The translations under genes were made by a program, and so were the position numbers. A DNA stretch of 32,063 nucleotides from an uncultured Prevotella sp. (GTDB taxonomy: Bacteria > Bacteroidota > Bacteroidia > Bacteroidales > Bacteroidaceae). The stretch lies in NCBI GenBank assembly GCA_947304695.1, contig CAMZBS010000015.1, positions 1 to 32,063 of the forward strand, in the 5' to 3' direction. Below are positions 1-6,740 of this stretch, in pieces (position 1 is the stretch's first letter; each line of letters begins with the position of its first letter). The notes below the pieces were generated by a model. It made no database searches. It had not been told where the DNA came from and saw nothing but the letters and a program-made list of their open reading frames with translations.

Positions 1-74
1 CATGCGCCGCAAAGCGGGCATGCTCTATTGTTATGAATCCCTAATTCAAAGCACTATTTCCTTGGCAAAGAGAC

Positions 75-113
75 ACTCAGCGGTTACATGGTTACAACTG
101 TAACCATGTAACC
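75..113. repeat. Palindrome copy 1 of a GGTTACATGGTTACA repeat
   Basis: Bases 82-96 and 99-113 form a perfect 15-bp inverted repeat with a 2-nt centre, followed by five T's. The left part, 75-96, is repeated exactly at 195-216. As RNA it would be a strong hairpin plus T-run, so it could act as a plus-strand terminator for a gene outside the window. It could equally be a dispersed repeat element. Confidence 0.75.
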
Positions 114-194
114 TTTTTGCCTTATCATTACTGTTGTTTTGGTGTAAATATTTGTGTTTCAGTGTATTATATCATTGCTACAATCCTTTTTCCT

Positions 195-232
195 ACTCAG
201 CGGTTACATGGTTACAGTTGTAACCGTAACCG
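195..232. repeat. Palindrome copy 2 of the GGTTACATGGTTACA repeat
   Basis: Bases 195-216 are identical to 75-96, exactly 120 bases downstream. The right arm (220-232) differs from copy 1: it pairs with the left arm only if two bases (AT) bulge out. It is followed by GTTTTG. Copy 1 is a perfect palindrome and copy 2 has lost the AT step on one arm. Confidence 0.7.
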
Positions 233-265
233 TTTTGTGCAGGGAGAGAATGGCTTTTTTCCATC

Positions 266-309
266 GTGTGCCTATACCCAAACGATTGTGTGCCTATACC
301 CAAACAACT
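266..309. repeat. 22-nt tandem repeat, two units
   Basis: Units 266-287 and 288-309 share their first 18 bases (GTGTGCCTATACCCAAAC) and differ only in the last four. A much weaker third unit may follow at 310-331. The period is not a multiple of three, so this is not a coding repeat. Confidence 0.75.
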
Positions 310-352
310 GTTCGTCTGTACACGAATTGAAATGCTTTTTAATCTTGTGAAT

Positions 353-1438
353 TTATTTAGGCTGTTCGGCTTCCAGCTTATCGACGGCACCTGTGACAGG
401 GTTCAGCCACAGGTGGGTGGTGTAGCGCTTGTTGAAGAGGTCACCGCTGAGTAGTTCCACGTTGCCGAATTGAGCACAGGGGAACTCCATCGTGCTGTAT
501 CTCTCCTTGCCACGGTAGATGGTGCTGCGCATCTTCCCGGCAACGTTCACATAGATGCCGCTTTCGGGCTGCTTGTGCTTGCTTCTGAGAACAGCTTCCT
601 CGTCAACGGGAGGTACCGTGTTCAGGTCTTCTGTAGCTATATAATAAGGTTCGCCCGCGAGGTCATCGGCATCGACTATGCCTAACTTCTGTGACAGGCG
701 GAAGAGGATGGTGCGGGGCAGCGGACCGTCTGGAGCCACGGTGATAATGGTTTCCGTGGTGTCGCGTGTGGTGACACCGGCAAAGAGCTGCGTCAACGCC
801 TGATTCTGCATGTCCATCTGACTGAGCATCAGCTTCATCTGTGCTCCGTCGTTCGGCATGAAGTCTGCCTGTCCCTTGATGAGCAGGCTGCGGTTCTCGC
901 GTATGTCGTAGATTTCGCGTGCCGTCAGTTCGGCCATCTTTGCCGTGCTGCCAGCTGTCAGTATCTCCTCATTCATATATTCCCGGGGATTCAGCATCTC
1001 TGGCTTGTGGGCTGGACGGAAGGCGGGCGGTAGGCTCACAGGATGCGGCTCGGCATTGATGGCCAGCAGGATGCCGTCTTCACTCAGCGCGATGTTGGGG
1101 GCCACGGTCTTTGGGTTCAGCTTCACGGAGAAGCCCTTCAGCGAATCAGGGACTCCTATGGCACTCTGGCTCACGCTGACCACCCGGTAGCTCTGCGTTG
1201 GTTCCTGTGCTACGTCGTTCAACCGCAGGTAGCGTTGTGCATATTTGCAGAAGTCGCCGGGCTGATAGGTGGTCTTCTCCACCAGCACGCTAATGCGGAT
1301 GGCTGTCTTGGGAAGAAAGTAGACGGCCCCTTCGGGCGTCACGCCCGGCTGGTAGTCGCTGATGGCGGTTTGTGCCAGGCTAAGCGACAAATGGCTAATG
1401 AAAAATGCTGCAACGGTCAATATGCGTTTCATAATCAT
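353..1438 (-). CDS. DUF4831 family secreted protein
   Basis: The function is unknown. The 361-residue product begins with a signal peptide (residues 1 to about 23: charged start, hydrophobic stretch, then SLAQ) without a lipobox cysteine, so it is probably periplasmic or exported. The body matches what I know of the Bacteroidetes-specific DUF4831 family: an early 'G..YFLPKTA..I.V.V..T.Y.PG.F..YA.RYL' segment and a C-terminal 'G...TT.LWL.P.TGA' segment. The longest frame begins with TTG at 1441; I chose the first ATG at 1438, and another ATG at 1432 (MKRIL) is equally possible. The gene starts 28 bases after the nnr stop on the same strand, so the two are probably co-transcribed. No role in NAD(P)HX repair can be inferred from that alone. 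Confidence 0.8.
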   Translation of the reverse strand: MIMKRILTVAAFFISHLSLSLAQTAISDYQPGVTPEGAVYFLPKTAIRISVLVEKTTYQPGDFCKYAQRYLRLNDVAQEPTQSYRVVSVSQSAIGVPDSLKGFSVKLNPKTVAPNIALSEDGILLAINAEPHPVSLPPAFRPAHKPEMLNPREYMNEEILTAGSTAKMAELTAREIYDIRENRSLLIKGQADFMPNDGAQMKLMLSQMDMQNQALTQLFAGVTTRDTTETIITVAPDGPLPRTILFRLSQKLGIVDADDLAGEPYYIATEDLNTVPPVDEEAVLRSKHKQPESGIYVNVAGKMRSTIYRGKERYSTMEFPCAQFGNVELLSGDLFNKRYTTHLWLNPVTGAVDKLEAEQPK

Positions 1439-1466
1439 CAATTATTTCAGTTCTCGGTTGTCCTCC

Positions 1467-2981
1467 TCACTCTTTCATCTTCATGAATGCCTTGGGCAGA
1501 TAGTCAATAAGGTCGCTGGCCATCAGACTGTACTCGCCCAGTTCCTTTGCAGCCAGGTCACCAGCCAGTCCGTGCAGGTAGACTCCCATGAGACAGGCTT
1601 CCTGACGGTTGTAACCCTGGGCCAGCAGACCGGTGATGATGCCCGTAAGCACGTCGCCGCTACCGGCGGTGGCCATGCCAGGGTTGCCGGTAGAGTTGAA
1701 GACGATGTGGCCGTCGGGCATGCAGATGGCCGTGTAGTGGCCTTTCAGCACTACGTAGCCTTGCAGCCGCTCAGCCAGGTCGCGTGCTTTCGACAGTCGT
1801 TCGTAGGAGTCTATTGACTGGCCTTCCAGCCTGTCGAGCTCCTTGGGATGGGGGGTCAGGATGATGCCTTTGGGCAGTTGCTGCATCCAGGCGCGGCGGT
1901 TGGCCAGGATGTTAAGCGCGTCGGCATCGACCACTACGGGGCAGCTGGCCCTGCGTAGCTGTGCTATCAGCGTGATAGCCGTCTGCTCACTTGTGCCCAG
2001 TCCAGGACCGACGGCCATGGCCTGGAAGTCTTCGGTGGCCACACCTTCGGAGAATGTTGTTTCTTCGCGGTCTATCTGTAGCACGGCTTCAGGCACAGTG
2101 GCCTGCATGATGCCTACGTTTCGTTTCGGTGTGTGGGCCGTTACTTTCCCGGCTCCTGCTCGCAGGCATGCCTTGGTAGCCAGGATGGATGCTCCAGCCA
2201 TTCCGTAGCTGCCGGCAATGATGAGTGCGTGGCCCATCTGTCCTTTGTGGGCAAAGATGTCGCGGGGGCGCAGCATGTTCCTAATCTGGCGTTCCTCCAG
2301 GATGGTGTAGTTGGCTTCTATCTTCTCAATGCCTTCCTGACTGAGCCGGATGTCGAGGATGCGCAGCTCACCGATGAACTGTTGGTTCTCGGCAAAGAGA
2401 AAGGACAGCTTCTTGTGGCCCAGCGTCAGCGTGAGGTTGGAGCGGATGATGTTGGCATTCACATTGTAGGTGTTGTCCTCTGTCATCAGGCCCGAAGGCA
2501 CGTCTATGCTCACCACTTCGGCCTTCGAAGCATTGATGTATTTCACGAGCGAGGCGAAGCCGCCTGCCAGGGGCTTGTTCAGTCCGGAGCCGAAAAGTCC
2601 GTCTACCACCAGCATACCTTCTTCCAGGCGTGGCGGGTCAAACTCCTGTGTCACCTCCGTCAGCAGCGGACGTCCTTTCTTGTCCACCAGCCGCATCTTG
2701 TTCTCCGTGCAGTCGGCCGAGAGGTGGCCGGTGATGTTGAACAGGAAGGTCTGCACCTGATAGTCCTGTTCCATGAGCATGCGTGCCACGGCCAGTGCAT
2801 CGCCGCCGTTGTTGCCTGGACCGGCCATCACTACCACTGGCACGGTGTTGGACCAACGCTCGGTAATGGCTTTTGTCAGGGCCCGGGCAGCCCGTTCCAT
2901 CAGGTCAATCGACTTGATGGGCTCATGTTCAATCGTGTATTTGTCAAGCTCATGAATCTGAGCACTTGTAAATATTTTCAT
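1467..2981 (-). CDS. nnr: Bifunctional NAD(P)H-hydrate epimerase / ADP-dependent dehydratase
   Basis: This enzyme repairs hydrated NADH and NADPH: the N-terminal domain epimerises R- and S-NAD(P)HX and the C-terminal ribokinase-like domain dehydrates the S form using ADP. In the 504 residues, the epimerase domain (about 1-215) shows GPGNNGGD at 54-61, VDGLFGSGLNKP and IDVPSGL. The dehydratase domain (about 225-500) shows VGPGLG, ILTPHPKE and, near residue 435, NPGMATAGSGDVLTG with the expected catalytic Asp. The residue after GGD is Ala where Gly is common. The longest frame starts at TTG (2990); I prefer ATG 2981 (MKIFTS), which sits about 15 bases after the predicted transcription start. 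It is the first gene of an apparent two-gene unit with the DUF4831 gene. Confidence 0.95.
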   Translation of the reverse strand: MKIFTSAQIHELDKYTIEHEPIKSIDLMERAARALTKAITERWSNTVPVVVMAGPGNNGGDALAVARMLMEQDYQVQTFLFNITGHLSADCTENKMRLVDKKGRPLLTEVTQEFDPPRLEEGMLVVDGLFGSGLNKPLAGGFASLVKYINASKAEVVSIDVPSGLMTEDNTYNVNANIIRSNLTLTLGHKKLSFLFAENQQFIGELRILDIRLSQEGIEKIEANYTILEERQIRNMLRPRDIFAHKGQMGHALIIAGSYGMAGASILATKACLRAGAGKVTAHTPKRNVGIMQATVPEAVLQIDREETTFSEGVATEDFQAMAVGPGLGTSEQTAITLIAQLRRASCPVVVDADALNILANRRAWMQQLPKGIILTPHPKELDRLEGQSIDSYERLSKARDLAERLQGYVVLKGHYTAICMPDGHIVFNSTGNPGMATAGSGDVLTGIITGLLAQGYNRQEACLMGVYLHGLAGDLAAKELGEYSLMASDLIDYLPKAFMKMKE

Positions 2982-3003
2982 TCCTTGCAATATAAAAGTG
3001 GTG

Positions 3004-3011
3004 CAAAGTTA
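3004..3011 (-). promoter_or_regulatory. Candidate -7 box for nnr
   Basis: Read on the minus strand this is TAACTTTG, matching the Bacteroidetes -7 consensus TAnnTTTG, and it ends 22 bases before the chosen nnr ATG. No TTTG lies at the ideal 19-21-nt distance upstream; the nearest is only 12 nt away. The assignment is therefore tentative. Confidence 0.5.
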
Positions 3012-3103
3012 GTGTTTTTCTATCAAATTTAAGGCATAATTATACTTTTTTTTGTGGCTTAGTTAAAAAAAATGGTGATAATCTTAATCAAAGAGTTGTA
3101 AAA

Positions 3104-3290
3104 CTACGTCATATAGTTCTTCCCATCAGAGGTAGTTGCCGAGCTTTTCTTGGTAACTGAATCTTTTGCCAGTTTACCGCTTGTAAATATGTTTTTCAGA
3201 TGAAGTCCCACATTGTCCGTTGAACAGTCAAACAGCATCCCCATCGCCTTCTAGGTACACTTTTCCATCAAAGATGGCGAACTTACTCTG
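3104..3290 (-). pseudogene. Remnant of a RhuM-family (virulence RhuM / Fic-DOC-associated) gene
   Basis: Minus-strand bases 3238-3107 encode 44 residues beginning MLFDCSTDNVGLHLKNIF and continuing with a Gly-Lys-Leu...Asp-Ser-Val-Thr segment, then stop at TAG (3104-3106). This matches the well-known N-terminal segment of RhuM-family proteins ('LFD.S..N...H..NIF..GEL....V'). Just upstream a different frame reads FDGKVYLEGDGDAV and then hits TGA, which suggests a frameshift. No start, no downstream domain and no intact frame remain. RhuM proteins usually exceed 300 residues, so less than a fifth survives. The remnant sits between nnr and the hpt promoter. The family call rests on motif memory. 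Confidence 0.65.
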
Positions 3291-3318
3291 TCTCGGAAGA
3301 AAAAACAAATCGATTTGT

Positions 3319-3349
3319 TTTGTTCTTCTCTCGACTTTTCGTAACTTTG
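3319..3349 (+). promoter_or_regulatory. Promoter of hpt-adk
   Basis: A TTTG -33 element (3319-3322) and a TAACTTTG -7 element (3342-3349) are separated by 19 nt, fitting the Bacteroidetes housekeeping promoter. The predicted start of transcription, about 3356, leaves a leader of roughly 20 bases before the hpt ATG. Confidence 0.75.
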
Positions 3350-3377
3350 CAGCAGTTTTCAGAAATCAATACTGACT

Positions 3378-3914
3378 ATGAGTAGAGTGACTATTAAGGA
3401 CAAAACGTTTGAGATCTCAATGCCTGGGGCGCAGATTCAGGCAAGGGTAAAGGAATTGGCACAGCAGATTTCAAAGGACATGGAGGGCAAGCACCCCCTG
3501 TTTCTGGCCGTGCTCAACGGGTCATTCATCTTTGCAGCCGACCTGATGCGCGAAATGACCATCCCCTGTGAGATATCGTTTGTGAAACTGGCATCCTATC
3601 AGGGCACCACGTCGACGGGTAAGATCCAGGAGGTGCTGGGCATCAATGAGGACCTGAGTGGCCGCACGGTCATCATTCTGGAGGACATCGTGGAGACGGG
3701 CCTGACCATCAAGCAGATGATTGAGTCGCTTGGCACCCGCAATCCGGCCTCCGTCCACGTGTGCACCCTCTTCTTCAAGCCCGAGCGGTTGAAGGAGGAT
3801 CTGAAGCTGGACTATGTGGCCTTCCGTATTCCCAACGACTTCATTCTGGGCTACGGACTGGACTACGATCAGGAGGGCCGTGGCCTGAAGGACTTATATA
3901 CCTTGGTTGATTAA
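3378..3914 (+). CDS. hpt: Hypoxanthine phosphoribosyltransferase
   Basis: This cytoplasmic purine-salvage enzyme transfers the phosphoribosyl group of PRPP to hypoxanthine (and usually guanine) to give IMP or GMP. The 178 residues match the usual bacterial length. The PRPP-binding signature is ILEDIVETGLT (EDIVETG at residues 102-108), the counterpart of VEDIIDTG. Other family features are AVLNGSF..AADL near 44-56 and a C-terminal F-R-I-P-N-D-F-I-L-G-Y-G-L-D-Y segment typical of HPRT. The start is the first ATG after a good promoter. It is followed after 37 bases by adk, so the two purine nucleotide genes probably form one transcript ending at the 4551-4585 terminator. Confidence 0.95.
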   Translation: MSRVTIKDKTFEISMPGAQIQARVKELAQQISKDMEGKHPLFLAVLNGSFIFAADLMREMTIPCEISFVKLASYQGTTSTGKIQEVLGINEDLSGRTVIILEDIVETGLTIKQMIESLGTRNPASVHVCTLFFKPERLKEDLKLDYVAFRIPNDFILGYGLDYDQEGRGLKDLYTLVD

Positions 3915-3951
3915 GTTTTAAGTATTAATTCTAAGCTCAAAATTCAATTAT

Positions 3952-4524
3952 ATGAAGAATATCGTGATTTTCGGTGCACCTGGTTCAGGAAAGGGCACCC
4001 AGAGTGACAAGCTCATCGAGAAGTATGGACTGGAGCACATCTCGACCGGCGACGTGCTGCGTGCTGAGATAAAGAAAGGCTCGGATCTTGGCAATACTGC
4101 CAAGCAGTTTATTGACAACGGTCAGCTCATCCCCGACGACTTGATGGTGAGTATCCTCGCTTCCGTCTATGATTCATTCGGTCGTGAGCATAAGGGCGTA
4201 ATCTTCGACGGTTTCCCCCGTACCATCCCGCAGGCAGAGGCTCTGAAGCAGATGCTTGCCGAGCGTGGCGACAGCATTGCCGCCATGCTGGAACTCGACG
4301 TGCCCGAGGACGAGTTGATGAAGCGTCTGCTGTTGCGTGGACAACAGAGCGGCCGTGCCGACGACAATGAGGAGACTATCAAGAAACGTCTGGTAGTCTA
4401 TCACTCGCAGACGCAGCCCCTCATCGAGTGGTACAGCAAGGAAGGTCTTCACCACCACATCAATGGTCTGGGCGAGCTTGACCGCATCTTTGCCGACATC
4501 TGTGCAGTGGTCGAAGCACTGTAA
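3952..4524 (+). CDS. adk: Adenylate kinase
   Basis: This essential cytoplasmic enzyme interconverts ATP + AMP and 2 ADP. The 190-residue protein has the P-loop GAPGSGKGT (residues 8-16), the AMP-site STGDVLR (31-37), FDGFPRT (85-91) and a short LID segment (about 129-146, RGQQSGRADDNEETIKKR). The zinc-binding cysteines of long-LID adenylate kinases are absent, so this is the short-LID type common in Bacteroidetes. It lies downstream of hpt and is closed by a strong hairpin terminator at 4551-4585. Confidence 0.96.
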   Translation: MKNIVIFGAPGSGKGTQSDKLIEKYGLEHISTGDVLRAEIKKGSDLGNTAKQFIDNGQLIPDDLMVSILASVYDSFGREHKGVIFDGFPRTIPQAEALKQMLAERGDSIAAMLELDVPEDELMKRLLLRGQQSGRADDNEETIKKRLVVYHSQTQPLIEWYSKEGLHHHINGLGELDRIFADICAVVEAL

Positions 4525-4550
4525 AACGAAGAGATAAATTAAGAATACCT

Positions 4551-4585
4551 GCCGAAAGTTTAGTGCTTTCGGCTTTTTTTCTTTT
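4551..4585 (+). terminator. Rho-independent terminator after adk
   Basis: The 8-bp stem GCCGAAAG / CTTTCGGC (4551-4558 with 4566-4573), with a 7-nt loop, is followed by seven T's, a C and four more T's. Its T-run overlaps the -33 element of the obgE promoter. Confidence 0.85.
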
Positions 4586-4613
4586 GTTATAACGAAAATT
4601 ATTCGTAATTTTG
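4583..4613 (+). promoter_or_regulatory. Promoter of obgE-pgeF
   Basis: TTTG (4583-4586), a 19-nt spacer and TAATTTTG (4606-4613) match the Bacteroidetes promoter consensus. The ATG of obgE follows 17 bases after the -7 element, so the leader is only about 11 bases. Confidence 0.8.
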
Positions 4614-4630
4614 CACGCAAAAGAACAGAC

Positions 4631-5806
4631 ATGCCAGAAAGTAATTTTGTTGACTACGTGAAGATATTGTGTCGCTCGGGCAAGGGCGGCAAGGGTTCTA
4701 TGCACCTGAAGCACGTGAAGTATAATCCCAATGGGGGACCTGACGGTGGAGACGGCGGCAAGGGTGGCAGCATCATCCTGCGCGGCAACCATAACTATTG
4801 GACCCTGTTGCACTTGCGCTATGAGCGGCATATCTTTGCTGAACATGGTGGTAACGGCGGAAAGGACAAGTGCCACGGCACCGACGGCAAGGATGTTTAC
4901 ATCGATGTGCCGCCAGGCACGGTGGTGTATAATGCCGAGACGGGTGAGTTCGTGTGCGACGTGGCTTACGACGGACAGGAGGTACTGCTGCTGAAGGGCG
5001 GACGAGGCGGACTGGGCAACTTCCAGTTCCGTACAGCCACCAATCAGGCACCACGTTATGCCCAGCCCGGTGAACCCATGCAGGAGATGACCGTGATCAT
5101 GGAACTGAAGCTGCTGGCTGACGTGGGACTGGTGGGATTCCCCAATGCAGGTAAGTCTACACTGGTGTCTGCCCTGTCGAACGCCAAGCCGAAGATAGCC
5201 AACTATCCTTTTACCACGATGGAACCGAGTCTGGGCATCGTGGGCTACAGAGACAACAAGTCGTTTGTGATGGCCGACATCCCCGGCATCATCGAGGGTG
5301 CCAGCGAGGGTAGGGGGCTGGGCTTGCGCTTCCTGCGTCATATTGAGCGCAACTCGCTGTTGCTCTTCATGGTGCCAGGCGATGCTGACAACATCAAGCG
5401 GGAATATGAGATTCTGCTTAACGAGTTGCAGAAGTTCAACCCCGAGATGCTGCAGAAGCAGCGTGTGCTGGCCATCACGAAGTGTGACCTGCTCGATGAT
5501 GAGCTGATTGGGATGTTAAAGGAGGAATTAGCCCCCCTTGAAAACCTTCCCATTGTTTTTATTTCGGCTGTTACGGGCTTCGGCCTAGATGAACTGAAAG
5601 ATGTGCTCTGGCAGGAACTGAACTCGGAGAGCAACAAGCTTCAGACCATCACCCAGACCGATTCGCTGGTGCATCGCAACAAGGACATGTCGATTTTTGC
5701 CGAGGAACTGGCCGATGAGGGTGAAGATGAGGACATTGAGTATCTTGATGAAGATGAACTGGAGGACGTTGACGACCTCGAGGATTTTGAATACACGGAA
5801 GAATGA
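4631..5806 (+). CDS. obgE: Obg-family ribosome-associated GTPase
   Basis: Obg proteins are essential GTPases that act on the 50S ribosomal subunit and are linked to stress and growth control. The 391 residues show the glycine-rich N-terminal Obg fold (about 1-160, many GG and GGDGG stretches), then the GTPase domain with G1 GFPNAGKST near 168-176, the switch threonines in [11 protein letters not shown]3 DIPGI near 216, G4 TKCD and G5 SAVTG. From about residue 355 the tail is almost entirely Asp and Glu ([18 protein letters not shown]), a variable acidic extension common in Bacteroidetes. The stop overlaps the pgeF start by four bases (ATGA), which implies translational coupling. Confidence 0.96.
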   Translation: MPESNFVDYVKILCRSGKGGKGSMHLKHVKYNPNGGPDGGDGGKGGSIILRGNHNYWTLLHLRYERHIFAEHGGNGGKDKCHGTDGKDVYIDVPPGTVVYNAETGEFVCDVAYDGQEVLLLKGGRGGLGNFQFRTATNQAPRYAQPGEPMQEMTVIMELKLLADVGLVGFPNAGKSTLVSALSNAKPKIANYPFTTMEPSLGIVGYRDNKSFVMADIPGIIEGASEGRGLGLRFLRHIERNSLLLFMVPGDADNIKREYEILLNELQKFNPEMLQKQRVLAITKCDLLDDELIGMLKEELAPLENLPIVFISAVTGFGLDELKDVLWQELNSESNKLQTITQTDSLVHRNKDMSIFAEELADEGEDEDIEYLDEDELEDVDDLEDFEYTEE

Positions 5807-6588
5807 AACCGCAACTACTCTATTACGACTTTGGTCCCCGTGTAGTGGCTTTCAGTACCACTCGTCACGGTGGCTGCTCTGAAGGGGACTATGCCTCGCT
5901 GAACGTGAACGCTTTCTGTGGCGATCAGCCCGAGTCGATTGAGAAGAACCGTGAGCAGCTCTGCAAGGAGCTGGGAATCAGAGGGAAAGAATGTCTCATG
6001 ATTCCCCATCAGGTACACGGTGACTTCGTGATGAAGATTGACGAGGACTTTCTGGCTCAACCTGCCGTCTCTCAACGTGAACTGCTTGAAGGCGTCGATG
6101 CGCTTATCACCGACCAGACGGGTGTCTGCATCGGTGTGTCGACAGCCGACTGCATACCTGTTCTTATTTACGACCCTGCGCACCATTGTGCAGCAGCCGT
6201 TCATGCCGGTTGGCGAGGAACGGTGAAAAGCATCGCTCAGACAGCTGCCGATCTGCTGGCTGCGTTCTACAAAAGCCGCTATGCCGATATGCAGGTGGCC
6301 ATTGGTCCCGGCATCTCGCTGAAGAACTTCGAGGTGGGGCAGGAGGTCTTTGATGAGTTTTGTGAGGCAGGCTTCCCGATGGAACTGATTGCCAACACAA
6401 CCGACTGGCCCAAGCCGCACATCGACCTGCCGTTGTGCAACCGCCTGCAGTTGCAGGAGATAGGCATCCCTGCGGAAAACATCCATGACTGTGGCATCTG
6501 TACCTACCACCATGCCGACGATTATTTCTCCGCCCGACGCTTAGGCATCCATTCAGGGCGCATCTTCACGGGCATTGTGCTCCGCTGA
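5803..6588 (+). CDS. pgeF: Peptidoglycan editing factor PgeF (YfiH / laccase-domain family)
   Basis: PgeF family proteins (formerly YfiH, 'polyphenol oxidase/laccase domain') are reported to keep peptidoglycan stem peptides free of serine misincorporated in place of L-alanine. The 261 residues carry the family signatures: HQVHG near 69, [10 protein letters not shown] near 109, HAGWRG near 133 and IGPGIS..NFEVG, with a C-terminal [13 protein letters not shown]. The His and Cys residues of these motifs form the metal/active site. Length is normal. It overlaps obgE by four bases and is followed by a terminator at 6598-6640. Confidence 0.93.
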   Translation: MKPQLLYYDFGPRVVAFSTTRHGGCSEGDYASLNVNAFCGDQPESIEKNREQLCKELGIRGKECLMIPHQVHGDFVMKIDEDFLAQPAVSQRELLEGVDALITDQTGVCIGVSTADCIPVLIYDPAHHCAAAVHAGWRGTVKSIAQTAADLLAAFYKSRYADMQVAIGPGISLKNFEVGQEVFDEFCEAGFPMELIANTTDWPKPHIDLPLCNRLQLQEIGIPAENIHDCGICTYHHADDYFSARRLGIHSGRIFTGIVLR

Positions 6589-6597
6589 TTCCTTCTA

Positions 6598-6640
6598 AAG
6601 GCTCTGTTTTTGCTCAAACGTAAAGACAGAGCCTTGTTTT
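6598..6640 (+). terminator. Terminator after pgeF
   Basis: A perfect 10-bp stem AAGGCTCTGT / ACAGAGCCTT (6598-6607 with 6626-6635), with an 18-nt loop, is followed by GTTTT. It separates pgeF from the receptor gene. Confidence 0.75.
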
Positions 6641-6672
6641 CGTTCATTTGTTGAAAAATTGATGCTCTTTTT

Positions 6673-6705
6673 TTTGCATTATATCAAAAAAAATAATTAA
6701 TTTTG
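6673..6705 (+). promoter_or_regulatory. Promoter of the TonB-dependent receptor gene
   Basis: TTTG (6673-6676) and TAATTTTG (6698-6705) are separated by 21 nt. The ATG follows 35 bases after the -7 element, giving a leader of roughly 28 bases. Confidence 0.7.
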
Positions 6706-6740
6706 CAACGTAATTAATTATTTAAACATTTTTTATTCTT

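Larger units (their letters stand above)
1..352. other. Repeat-rich intergenic region without a gene
   Basis: No convincing gene is seen in this stretch. Open frames here are short, lack family motifs and cross the repeats. It contains two related palindromes (82-113 and 201-232) and a 22-nt tandem duplication (266-309), listed separately. A weak hairpin lies at 1-22 (catgc/gcatg ends), right at the window edge. It lies downstream of the minus-strand DUF4831 gene, and I see no clear rho-independent terminator for that gene. Confidence 0.6.

Noticed and set aside
2133..3032. 299-codon plus-strand open frame opposite nnr
   Set aside because: It lies antisense to a clear nnr gene with full domain motifs; its sequence has no family features and arises from the GC-rich codon pattern.
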